Source: Dendrolimus kikuchii
Lineage: Eukaryota > Arthropoda > Insecta > Lepidoptera > Lasiocampidae
Direction of reading: 5' to 3'
DNA: 64,000 nucleotides
Assembly (NCBI GenBank): GCA_019925095.2
Contig: CM034391.1
Span: 25,657,051 to 25,721,050 of the forward strand
The translations under genes and the position numbers were made by a program. Numbering within the stretch: position 1 is the first letter of the stretch; the number at the start of each line of letters is the position of its first letter. Shown piece by piece: positions 1 through 9,796 of this stretch. Under the pieces are notes generated by a model that was given only the letters and a program-made list of their open reading frames with translations, did no database searches and was not told the origin of the DNA.

Positions 1-284
1 AGGCAGACGGTCCACTTGATGGAAAGCGGTTACCATCGCCCATGGACATTAGCAACACCAAAGGTGCTACAAATGCGCTGCTGCTCTCTTAAAGGAGACT
101 GGAACCTGGTCATTAATGCCGGAACACAACACAAAGTTGTTATGGCGGCATACTCTAGACCAGGGGTGGTCGCCATCCAGTCGAGCAAATACTCTAGCAC
201 CTGGCTGTGGGTTGTTTAGTCGCCTCTTACGACAGGCCGCCGGGCCGCAGGAAATTGTATTCTTTCTCCGTTCCTGCACGGATA
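1..284 (-). repeat. Family A retroposon, copy A1 (edge-truncated)
   Basis: Family A is a dispersed repeat of about 310 bp. In its sense direction it starts TATCCGTGCAGGAACGG and ends CTGCAATAAAAAA, so it carries an A-tail after AATAAA. Here it is reversed and its tail lies outside the window. Reading frames inside it are incidental. I cannot tell whether it is a SINE or the 3' end of a LINE. Confidence 0.85.
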
Positions 285-384
285 AAAAAGGAGATAAAGA
301 AGGAAGAAAGTAGGATAAAAGTTTAGAAGATTTTAAGTTTATTAAGTTACTTAACAAGCACTTCAGTAGCATCATAGTTAAGCG

Positions 385-612
385 AGAGTAAATATTTATA
401 GACCTTGTTTTTTACTTTTAGCTACTTCCGACTTTATGCCATTTATCACTTCCACCCCTGAAGCTTGAGTCTTAGCTCTAGCGACATCCACTCCACGCCG
501 GCTAGCTAAGGCAAGTACGGAGGCTGGGCCTTACTTTGGCTTCCCGGAGTCGGGTACGAGGTCTCCCTACTCACTTAAGGCTTCGACATAAAGCCCCCCT
601 TGTGGGATTATC
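385..612 (-). pseudogene. Possible gag-like (LINE ORF1) fragment
   Basis: The minus strand reads through a stretch including SVLALASRRGVDVARAKTQ and VINGIKSEVAKSKKQG. This resembles the Ala/Lys-rich helical part of LINE ORF1 proteins. It has a stop upstream, no start and no partner RT nearby. Weak call on composition only. Confidence 0.25.
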
Positions 613-619
613 TTTCTCT

Positions 620-1607
620 TTATTATTATGATTTATTTATCTCCACTATTTGAACAAATATTATGATACATGTTTTTCATGATTAGCTCAAGGCTATCCG
701 TTTCATGGCGATATTCTGTGAAAGCGTGGTATCACATCGATTGAGCTGGGCCTAAGTACTGTTATTAAGATAAGGACTCCAGCATGTCTCTACCACATCT
801 TTACGCCACGAGCAAATATAATATTAATACTTTAAATACCTTCCACTTGACTTCACCTTTTCTTACTCATCCCTGAACCTTACTCAACATTATCTTGTAA
901 ACAAGCTTGAAAATCATTAGACCAGCGCATAAGATTAAGCGGTTGGGCAAAGCCCACAGGTGGGCTCGTGTGTCTACCTGCACAACTTAAACTTGCAGCC
1001 ACTGAATTATGCATGTACGTTGCGTGGTTTGAGTTAAGAAAGCTTCGCGAGAATATCTACAGCAAATTTAGTTATGTAGCAAAAAAACTTACACAATCCC
1101 TTGACAACATTTTGAGGCATTTTTGTGCTGTATATCTGAGTGGTATACCTTCTCTTGAGCAATGATTAAATTGCTTTTGATATAATTTAGAGGGGAATAA
1201 CATGTAATTAAAAAATGCTTCGAAAATTGCAGCGTATGAGATCAATATTTTGTCGTCTGCTTTTTACTTCTTCATGTACATGAACATTTAGTACACTTGT
1301 GGAAAAATACATTATATTTCGTAGTAAATTTGGTACCTAAGGATATAAAATAACAAGAAATTTCTACGTGTGAAGGTATCATGTAAAAACTATTATATTT
1401 TTATTATGATTTTTGCATTTAGTGGTTAGGATATTTTTTTTATTGGGATATGTAGACGTCTTGATAAAAGTTATTGATAAAAGAATTGTTATGTCTATTT
1501 GTGATTTTTTTCTTGAGATATGAAGTGTGTAATATTAAAAGCTGGTTTTAGAGTTGCGTAGCTATATGGAAAAAATAGAGAAAGGATATCCCTCTACGGA
1601 ACTACTA
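620..1607. other. Unassigned AT-rich interval
   Basis: I see no gene, terminal repeat or family match here; small open frames are chance. Confidence 0.4.
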
Positions 1608-1921
1608 TCTATCCGTGCAGGAACGGAGAAAGAATACAATTTCCTGCGGCCGGGCGGCCTGTCGTAAGAGGCGACTTAACAACCCACAGCCAGGTGGTAG
1701 GGCATTTGCCGGACTGGATGGCTACCACCCCTGGTCTAAAGTATGTCGCCATAACAACCTTGAGTTGTGTTCCGGCATTAGTGACCAGGTTCCAGTCTCC
1801 CTTAAGAGAGCAGCAGCGCATTTGTAGCAGCTTTGGTGTTGCAAATGTCCATAAGCGATGGTAATCGCTTTCCATCAAGTGGGCCGTCTGCCTGTCTGCT
1901 GATCTCCTGCAATAAAAAAAA
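1608..1921 (+). repeat. Family A retroposon, copy A2 (long form)
   Basis: A full-length sense copy running from TATCCGTGCAGG to an A-tail after CTGCAAT. It is close to the family consensus, so probably recent. Confidence 0.88.
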
Positions 1922-2286
1922 AGAACTGTTAAATTTACTTGATCTGATACGCATACATTTTTTTTAAATACAAATCCAATCCTTTATGTTTACTTATGTA
2001 GTATGGTTAAATTGAATTATTTGATGTCTATTAAATCGCTTCCGCTTATGACTTGTGCGAATTTAAAATTTCCGTCGCTCGTAACTTAACCTGAAAACCC
2101 AAGGAATGAGGGACTAATTTGCATGTTATTACGGCTTAATCCTCCTTGGTGCTCGCATGGAGGTAAGTGCTGACTAAACATGTTTTTAAAGCAGCCTCTT
2201 GGTCCGACGTTTGCCGAGACGTGTTTATACCAGTATATCGTCTTTTTCTATTTAGTTGGCAAGATTTACTTTTATAACCTGTTAAA
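1922..2286. other. Unassigned interval
   Basis: AT-rich sequence between two A copies, with no feature I can support. Confidence 0.35.
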
Positions 2287-2526
2287 TGCCAGGTGGTAGG
2301 GCATTTGCCCGACTGGATGGCTACCACCCCTGGTCTAAAGTATGTCGCCATAACAACCTTGAGTTGTGTTCCGGCATTAGTGACCAGGTTCCAGTCTCCC
2401 TTAAGAGGGCAGCAGCGCATTTGTAGCACCTTTGGTGTTGCAAATGTCCATAGGCGATGGTAACCGCTTTCCATCGAGTGGGCCGTCTGCCTGTCTGCTG
2501 ATCTCCTGCAATAAAAAAAAAAAAAA
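2287..2526 (+). repeat. Family A retroposon, copy A3 (short form)
   Basis: Begins abruptly at GCCAGGTGGTAGGG and continues to a 14-A tail. The same start point recurs in the copies at 26415-26651 and 49528-49763, which defines a short class. Confidence 0.85.
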
Positions 2527-2760
2527 TGCTTTGCATTTACGGTTTCTTGACGACTGAAAAGACCAAGGGTCAAGGTGATGACAGTAGCTTGCGTGAGAAA
2601 CTTTGTTCTTTGGTCACGTGCGAGTCGGAGTCCTACTTTTTATTTTATAACAACATAATAATAGGAAACATAGGTTCATTTTATTTTTTGATGATTCGTA
2701 TAATACTAACAATAAGCGGTATAAACAATAAATAATTTTTCGATTTTTTTATTTTTTTAT

Positions 2761-2958
2761 TATAAATATGATCACCTTCCATGATCAAATTGATCGTGTA
2801 CTAGCAGAAGGTGATGTCAGGAGCCTTAAGAACAGACGAGCGTGCATGACATCAAAAAAGCAACTGAGGTATGTAAGAATAAGCCTAAATGGCGCTCTGT
2901 TGTTCGTGCCTACCCCGCAAGGGAACTGGCGTGAAGTTATGTATGTATGTATAAATAT
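2761..2958 (+). mobile_element. LINE-B 3' end, copy B1
   Basis: A 5'-truncated 3' end of the RTE-like LINE-B. It encodes the C-terminal HDQIDRVLAEGDVRSL segment and ends in (TGTA)n. TATAAATAT at 2761-2769 recurs at 2950-2958 as a 9-bp target-site duplication (TSD). Confidence 0.85.
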
Positions 2959-2974
2959 TTGAGGAAGCAGCATC

Positions 2975-3857
2975 CCTATTAATATTATAAATGCGAAAGT
3001 AACTCTGCCTGTCTGTCTGTTCCGTTTTCACGGAAAAACTACGGACCGATTTGGCTGAAAATCAGATATATATATTTTCGATGCCGAAAAAGAATATAGG
3101 ATACTTTTTATCCCGAAAAATGGGATAGTTTACGGGATAAAAATATATTTGTCTCTCTTTTTGTTATGCTTTCACGGAAAAACAATTGCACCGATTTCGC
3201 TGAAATTCGGTATATATGTAATTTTAATGCCGAAGGTGGTCAAGGGATACTTTTCATCCCCGATAATAGGATAGATTTATGTAAAGGTTTTTTGCGATTT
3301 GCCATTTTCGTCATTTGGTGGTTTTGGTACATACATACATAACTTCACGCCAGCTCCCTTGCGGGGTAAGCACGAACAACAGAGTGCCATTTAGGCCTAT
3401 TCTTACACACCTCACTTGCCTCTTTGACATTCATAACTCTTGTCATGCAAGCTCGTCTGTTCTTAAGGCTCCTGACATCACCTTCTGCTAGTACACGATC
3501 AATTTGATCATGGAAGGTGTGTCGTGGCCTTCCACGACTTCCGTGGTTTTAGTCATTTTTGTTATTTATGTAGTTTTCATAGATGGATGATAGATAAATA
3601 AAAATAGGACGGTTTGAAATAAAGGATGAAATTTTGGACGAGATCAATCATTTCTCAAGTTTATAGATATAAAAATTCATCGTCTATAAAAAATGCGATA
3701 GTAACTCGATACGTCTATCTGTTAAGCTTTCACGGAAAACTACTAGGAATACCGGATCGGTTTTGCTGTAATTTTGTTTAAATGTAGTTTTAATACCGAA
3801 AATGGACATAAATACTTTCCATACCGGGAGATGGGATAGTTTGGGATGTAAAATGAA
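2975..3857 (+). mobile_element. Helitron-like 5' segments, interrupted
   Basis: Starts CTATTAATATTATAAATGCG and continues with phrases such as CACGGAAAAACTACGGACCG and CCGATTTGGCTGAAA, as in the 5' part of lepidopteran non-autonomous Helitrons. LINE-B copy B2 interrupts it. A second 5'-like segment begins near 3680. No CTAG 3' end was seen, so the limits are approximate. Confidence 0.55.
3318..3550 (-). mobile_element. LINE-B 3' end, copy B2
   Basis: A minus-strand LINE-B 3' end with its (TACA)n tail on the left. It is flanked by GTGGTTTT at 3318-3325 and 3543-3550, an 8-bp TSD inside the Helitron-like segment. Confidence 0.8.
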
Positions 3858-4337
3858 ATTAACCTTCCGGATGCAATTAGCAGTAACATAAAAATTTAGT
3901 ACAATGTAACCTGTATTAACGCCTCTTTAAACATGCGGCACGCACCCGAGGACTCGCGGCGAAGCTGCGAGGTAAACTTTAGTAAATTAATATTTTAAGT
4001 GGAAGAGACCACTCAATCAAATATACAACTGACAACTTACTTGTAACGCGAGTCACTCTTGTGCACAGCCGATATATACAGTGAAAATAATATATATTAA
4101 ACATTTCATATCTTAACAGTGAAATAACACACTCAGTATTTTATAGGTTATGAAGTAAAATGTCAATTGTTGCATGTCAGTGACGTGGCACACAGAATGT
4201 GGTAATACTCGGCAAGCACTAGCGAATTGCATTCGAATAAATGATTCGATACAAGTTGATACACGAGTATTTATTTTAATTTTGTAGTAACGTATTTATT
4301 TAATATTTTCTTAAGTTTTCGCGACTTGTATACATAA
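3858..4337. other. Unassigned interval
   Basis: Contains a short GC-richer patch near 3930-3970 and otherwise AT-rich DNA. No gene or repeat end is recognised. Confidence 0.35.
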
Positions 4338-4840
4338 TAAAACTACGTTTTAACGGTTTTAAGCGCGGTAATTTTATTTGATTTTGGTTTTTCCGACGTT
4401 TCGGCCACTTTTCAGTGGCCGTGATCACGGAAGACAAAGATGTCAAGTGTCAACAAGTATTGTTAAAGTTTTATTTAGCCTACCGCCAACTTATTAATTT
4501 TAATTATTTAATTTTTAATTTTGTTTATGGTTATTATTTAATCTATGGGAGCCTAATCTAATTTACTACCGCTTCGCAACATGTTATGGCTTGAAGAGAA
4601 GAAGCGGCGCAAGAAACTCTTCAGCAAACATGCCTAGCTCTAATAATTTTATATAATATTAAAATGGGTGGAAAGAAAAATAAAAGTAATTATCAGTCAA
4701 GTTGGTTTGTGTTCCGTTGTACGCAGAAAGAGCTCACAGTGTCTTGAGGTCTGGCAGCTGGTTTTCGCTGTGGCCGAAACGTCGGAAAAACCAAAATCAA
4801 ATAAAATTACCGCGCTTAAAACCGTTAAAACGTAGTTTTA
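4338..4840. mobile_element. Element with ~70-bp inverted ends, Penelope-type motif
   Basis: The ends are near-perfect inverted repeats of about 70 bp, starting TAAAACTACG and running through CGGTTTTAAGCGCGG to CCGACGTTTCGGCCAC. TAA flanks both sides, which could be a 3-bp TSD. The CCGAAACGTCGG block with adjacent GGCCACT/AGTGGCC arms recalls Penelope-like pseudo-LTRs, so an inverted Penelope terminus is the alternative to a Harbinger-like MITE. A partial inverted copy lies at 37870-38187. Confidence 0.7.
4392..4430 (-). other. Hammerhead-ribozyme-like motif, non-canonical
   Basis: On the minus strand GGCCACT-GAAA-AGTGGCC forms a 7-bp hairpin followed directly by GAAACGTC. This matches hammerhead stem II, the GAAA core and a GUC cleavage triplet. 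The other core strand should read CUGANGA but reads GTGATCA plus one extra C, so catalytic activity is doubtful. Hammerheads are known in Penelope-like elements. Confidence 0.45.
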
Positions 4841-4969
4841 TAACGTATTTATTGTTGGTTTTTCTTTAAATTTAAATATTTGTTTTTTTACTATTTAAAT
4901 ATTATATAAGTAGAATTAGTTTTATTAATTATTATACTTATTTATTATTTAATTAACAAAACCGGGTCA

Positions 4970-5185
4970 TTTTGGTCTTACGCCTAAAGGAAGGTTTGCA
5001 CTGAAAATCAGCGTTGTGTCGGATATTATTCCGACACAGCAATATGCTGAGTGCAAACCTTGTTTGCTGAAAATGCGGCGTACAAATTCTCAAAATATGC
5101 TTTGTGTATAAAAATGTATAAGGAATGTAATTGCGTCGCAATCTATTCAAATAAAATTTTTCTTTCTTTCTTTTTCTTTTACACA
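4970..5185 (+). mobile_element. LINE 3'-UTR with (CTTT)n tail (family I), copy 1
   Basis: Contains a hairpin built on AAGGTTTGCACT and AGTGCAAACCTTG around the loop near TATTATTCCGACACAG. It then runs CAAATAAAATTT into a (CTTT)n tail, the layout of a LINE 3' terminus. A second copy lies at 53640-54420. Confidence 0.55.
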
Positions 5186-5241
5186 AATTCAAAAGTTCTA
5201 TTGAAGAATGCTTTTTAAAGGTATTTTTCTTCTTCATATTC

Positions 5242-6075
5242 TATGTATAGTCGCAGTATGAAAATGTTCGCCAGTTTTCAAATTGGTTCATTTAACGTAC
5301 CGCGAGCATATTGTTACATATATTGCTACTTAGGCCCCGACAAAGACAAATTCCACGTAGAGATCTGTAAAAGCACATTTTATTACCTGTCGGCATTTGA
5401 ACTAGGTAGTTGTAATCCTTTATGATCGTCTCGTCTTCTTTTCTTCACTTATTTATTGGCATACGTTTCTAGTTATTGTGGGCAACAGCCTATTGTCCTA
5501 TTTTACTCGCTTAAGAGCATCATTAGCCAGGTGTTGCGGATTACAAGTACAAGATAATTCTAGGAAATTGTGTCGACGTTGCCAGGCGGGCACATTTTCA
5601 TTTGTGAAGTATAAAATGATGGCCTGATTGAGAGGGGAGGCAGTTGAGATACAACTACGATACGGGCGTGACGTGTGTACATTCGGGAATCTAATAGTGA
5701 CGGACTTTGCGCGTCTTATTGAATTACGACCTTCTGCATTACGTTTGGATTTGTTGTGTTCGGTTATATTTGTACCTGTGTTATACGTGTTTGTATAGTT
5801 CTAATAAACTCTATAATAATTCTAACGGCATTTTATTTCGAGTCCCGCTAAGTCGTAAAAATATGTTATCTTCGCAAAGTAGATCGATCACAGGACAGAC
5901 TGTTGCACAGAAAATTATGTTTAATTGACAATAAAGTTTAAAATTACTCATATCGAATTCGTATAATTTTCTATCTTGTCTAAGAATTTTATTTAAAGAT
6001 GTAAAACATTATGATTGGTTTTAATATTTATGATAAGCGTAGTGATTATATCCTCTTTGTTTCTGATGATTTAAA
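5242..6075 (+). repeat. Dispersed repeat L, copy 1, split by an LTR
   Basis: The parts 5242-5311 and 5861-6075 match the parts at 36893-37040 and 37575-37705 in the same order, for example ATGAAAATGTTCGCCAG and GACAATAAAGTTTAAAAT. The LTR sits between them, so the second copy serves as the empty site. Class unknown. Confidence 0.65.
5312..5860 (+). mobile_element. Solo LTR, family LTR-1, copy a
   Basis: 549 bp starting TGTTAC, with a TATA-like AGTATAAAATGATGG near 5607 and a TAATAAACTC polyadenylation signal near 5803. Its end is a decayed CGTAAAA where other copies end GTAACA. ATAT lies on both sides (5308-5311 and 5861-5864). No internal region adjoins it. Start, end, TATA and poly(A) order fit an LTR; the 4-bp ATAT duplication suggests Ty3/gypsy. 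Confidence 0.75.
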
Positions 6076-6284
6076 CTATTGTTAATATCAGTCTGTCATT
6101 GTCAACATTGCAGTTTCTTTTTTCATGTTTTTATACTAACCGTAACAACTCTTAATATTTGTTAAAATGTTAGAAGTAATGTTCTTTGTACTTGTGCAAG
6201 CAAAAGTCGACTTTAAGGTGATGAACCTTTTCGTACTGCGACTGTACACCGTCACGTGTTATTGCTGAAGCACAGCAACCAGGC

Positions 6285-6556
6285 TGACGGCCCAACTGTG
6301 ATGGAAAGTGGTTACCGTCGCCTATGGACATTAGCAATACCAGAGGTGCTGCCAATGTGCTACCGGCCTTGAAGGAGAAATTAGAACCTGGCCATTGATG
6401 CTGGAATACAACTCAAGGTTGTTATGACGCCATTCTCTAGACCAGGGGTGGTAGCCATCCACTCGGGCAAATGCTGGGTTGTTTTGTCGTCTCTTATGAC
6501 AGGCCGCCTGGCCGTAGGAATTAGTAATCTTTTTCGGTTCCTACACGAAGAGCAGA
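6285..6556 (-). repeat. Family A retroposon, copy A4 (decayed)
   Basis: Recognisable through GGTTACCGTCGCCTATGGAC and CCAGGGGTGGTAGCCATCCA, but with many substitutions and small gaps. An old copy. Confidence 0.75.
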
Positions 6557-7149
6557 GACGGAGAGAGATTTGTTGCAAACGGTGCATACAATAAGACAGG
6601 AAAAATAAAGTTTTATCTTAGGTTACTTCCAGAGACGTGTAAATGGAACTTACAAAGAAACTAACTTTCATAAATTACTGCTCGTATATTAAACTCAAGT
6701 CAAATACACAGTTAATGTAAGCAAAGTCAAGATAGCTCAGCAAATTAACTGATTAAACAAAGTTATTACTGAAACAGCTATCTGTATGCTAAGTATGTTC
6801 GACGTGGAACCGAATCCGTCAAAGTCCGTCCAAGTCCGACCTGCCAGTGTCAAGATAGTTGCTCCACGAACTTCTGAGACTTGGACCAACTTATACGTTA
6901 AGTCGGAATTAAGTTTATCTTGCCAGACAGGATTAGGGAAGTGTTTTAACTTATGCTGTTGGATGCTTAACAGAATTCATTTCTGAGGTAGTGTGTCAGC
7001 AACTTTATACACTATGTACGGGTTACGTTCATTATTTATGGGTTTTAAATAAAAAACTCATACTTATTATGGTTCGTGTCAATCGAACACAGCATAGTTT
7101 GAATCATGCAGCATCTATCTCTTTCTAAAATATATCTTATATTATTTAC
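6557..7149. other. Unassigned interval
   Basis: A 66-residue open frame near 6786-6986 has no recognisable motif. No repeat ends seen. Confidence 0.35.
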
Positions 7150-8070
7150 TAGCTTCTGCCCGCGACTTCGTTCACGTGGAATAGTTATTTTGGGTTAACG
7201 CTAATTTTAACCCGCGAGTTTGTTTACGTAGAAGGTGAACTAACTAACTAACTGATGAGGCTAACCGACCTAAAATGGCCGCCGAAATGAGAATACTCCA
7301 CTCCTTCCTGTTCAGCGCTGTCTCCTGCCAGTCATCGGCATGAAGCTCGCGGAGATCAGCTCTACTACTTCCCTCCAGCGATATCTGGGCCTACCAACTG
7401 GTCGCCGTCCCGTTGGTCTGCCCAGATAGGCTCATTTCACCACGGATCCTCGCCCATTCTATGTAGGTGGCCAAGCCAGCGCTAGCGATGTGCCTTGCTC
7501 CCGCCTATTATATTAGGCTCATCTACCAGTTCTTCGATTCATTTTTACGGATCCGCCAGTTGCCATTGCTTCCTCGTGTTGGACCCAGGATCCTGGGTAC
7601 GTAGAAGGCGAAAATATTTTTAAATCTTAATGACTGCCAGCCGGCCTTGCACATCATAAATGCGTGCGCAGTACTTGATCATTATTTTGCTGCGATGTTA
7701 TTTTAAAACTGCGATATCTCCTAAGATATTCATTGAAATCGACTGATGTAAATGGCAATTTTGTTTTGATTTAAATACTTGTTATGAATAACGTATTTAT
7801 TTGGATAAGGATTAATATCATGTTTATAAAAACACCTTCGCAAATAATGCTCTCAAAAGGAAAAATAACCCCGATTTTGAAATATTCTTCATTGGTGCTC
7901 CGCTCCTATTGGTAGCCTAGGTCGTCCTATTAGCGTGATGATATATAGCCTATAGCCTTCCTCGATAAATGGGCTATCTAACACTGAAAGAATTTTGCAA
8001 ATCAGACCAGTAGTTCCTGAGATTAGCGCGTTCAAGCAAACAAACAAACAAACTCTTCAGATTGTCAACA
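7150..8070 (-). mobile_element. Helitron-like element, interrupted by a LINE
   Basis: Read on the minus strand, it has the 5' side near 8070 (GAAGAGTTTGTTTGTTTG) and the 3' terminus GGGCAGAAGCTAG at 7150, preceded by GACTTCGT-type hairpin sequence. Internal landmarks such as GCTATAGGCTATATATCATC are shared with 13740-13980 and 40925-41157. LINE-C interrupts it. Confidence 0.75.
7225..7612 (-). mobile_element. LINE-C 3' end with (TTAG)n tail
   Basis: The minus strand encodes RADLRELHADDWQETALNRK, the C-terminal tail typical of RTE-like reverse transcriptases, then a stop and a (TTAG)n tail at 7240-7253. TACGTAGAAGGYGAA at 7225-7239 and 7598-7612 is a 15-bp TSD with one mismatch. It is inserted in a Helitron. 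Confidence 0.75.
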
Positions 8071-8103
8071 TCGCCACTGTCACGGTTTAATCTTTTCCTT
8101 AGT

Positions 8104-8230
8104 TTAGGGGGTTGCCTGGAAGAGATCGCTTCAAGCGATAAGGCCTCCCTTTGTTCAGTATTTATTGTATCTAGTTTTTCACAACGTAGTTTTAATTTTG
8201 GTGAACAAGAAATTTAATAGCTCTTAAAAG
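8104..8230 (+). mobile_element. LINE-D 3'-UTR fragment, D1
   Basis: Carries the diagnostic GGTTGCCTGGAAGAGATCGC followed by the stem-loop ATCGCTTCAAGCGAT (8124-8138). No coding part remains. Confidence 0.7.
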
Positions 8231-8607
8231 CTAACAGCCGTTATTGGTTTCTTTTATCGAACCGTTAAACCACCAATAATTCTTTTATACGACTTCTAAA
8301 ACCGCGCTCGCCAGCCGTCTAAGGGATTTTCCATTACAGTATTTTCACATTGAAATAGTTGAATTTAATAGTGATGTTGGAATGTACTTATATCGATATG
8401 AAGGAACACAGTTTGTCACATCAACAATCAGCAGCCTTTAAGGCAATATTCACAAATCCCGTACAGCAAGAATCCAAAGCCTAAAAGACGTTTTTACGAC
8501 ATCTGCACTATTAGAGGTAGAAAGACTAGTTTTAAAGTTACGATATATACCTTTTTTTTGTTTATTGTTATTATAATTTTTTAAATAAAGTCACGTATAA
8601 TCGAATT
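8231..8607. other. Unassigned interval
   Basis: No gene or repeat boundary recognised. Confidence 0.35.
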
Positions 8608-9140
8608 TATAAATAAAATACACAACACAACGCGGTGCTGGTACCTACGCTCACGTATGGATGCGAGAGTTGGGTATGGAAGAGAGAGCATGAAAGTAGA
8701 GTAAACGCGGTCGAGATGCGAGCACTGCGCAAAATCTGCGGAGTGACGCTCGCGAACCGCGTTCGTAATACCGAAGTAAGAAAGAGAGTTGGTCTGAAAG
8801 AGAGTGTCGGGGTGAAGGTAAGGAAAGGAATGCTCCGGTGGTTCGGGCATGTTGAAAGAATGCATGATGAAAGAATGACTAAACAGATATACAATGCAAA
8901 AGTGGATGGATGCAGAAGTCGTGGAAGGCCACGACACACCTTCCATGATCAAATTGATCGTGTACTGGCAGAAGGTGATGTCAGGAGCCTTAAGAACAGA
9001 CGAGCTTGCATAACAAGAGTTATGAATGTCAAAGAGGCAAGTGAGGTGTGTAAGAATAAGCCTAAATGGCACTCTGTTGTTCGTGCCTACCCCGCAAGGG
9101 AACTGGCGTGAAGTTATGTATGTATGTATAAATAAAATAC
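8608..9140 (+). mobile_element. LINE-B 3' end, copy B3
   Basis: Encodes about 158 residues of the reverse-transcriptase C terminus: LVPTLTYGCESWVWKRE, VEMRALRKICGVTLANRVR, RKGMLRWFGHVERM and HDQIDRVLAEGDVRSL, ending VVRAYPARELA and a stop. The TSD TATAAATAAAATAC (14 bp) lies at 8608-8621 and 9127-9140. The catalytic RT region is missing through 5' truncation. Confidence 0.9.
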
Positions 9141-9175
9141 TTGACTTCATCTGACACTTTTGATCGCGTACGAAG

Positions 9176-9438
9176 AGAGAATACAATTTCCTGTGGCCGG
9201 GCAGCGTAAGAGGCGTACTATTATACCGTTTTCCCCATCTGGATGGCTAGCATCTTTGGAATAAAGTATGCTGCCATAACAACCTTGCGCTGTATCATTA
9301 GTGGCCAGGTTCCAATCTCCCTTTAGAGAGCGTCAGTACATTAATAAGATTTGGTGTTACGCATGACCATAGGTGACGGTAACCCCTTTCTCTCAGATGG
9401 GTTGTCTGCCTGTCTGCTTAACTCGTGCAATTAAAAAA
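9176..9438 (+). repeat. Family A retroposon, copy A5 (decayed)
   Basis: A diverged copy: GAATACAATTTCCTGTGGCC at the start, GTTGTCTGCCTGTCTGCT at the end, with gaps between and an A-rich tail. Confidence 0.7.
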
Positions 9439-9796
9439 CTCAATCCCACCTATAGACTCAAATAAAAAAAGTTACTGAAGAACATCATCGACAGTTATAT
9501 CATTTTTTTTTTAATCATTTGACTATCAGTACTCTAAGACGACTAAGTGAAAAATATTTTTTTAACCTTTATTTGTATATGTATTGCAGCTACTCCGGAT
9601 TTTGAGTTGAATTGCATTTTCACTACATCTTTGTGTAGTACCATGACACTTGTTACGTCACGTACATGGAATAATTTATGGCTACATAATTAGCAAGGTT
9701 GTAACTGCGTAGTACATGTACGTGCCAAAAAATCTATCAATACAGAATAGACGTCGAAGTGGGCGTTGACCACAGAGCATTAATTCTCTCTGGCAA
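9439..9796. other. Unassigned interval
   Basis: AT-rich, no supported feature. Confidence 0.35.

Noticed and set aside
1615..1827. A 70-residue frame (RRKNTISCGRAACRKRRLNN) recurs in many family A copies and could look like a conserved protein.
   Set aside because: It only mirrors the DNA repeat. Frames differ between copies, both strands are open, and stops appear freely.
6786..6986. 66-residue ORF as a small gene.
   Set aside because: No motif, splice or promoter support, and length expected by chance.
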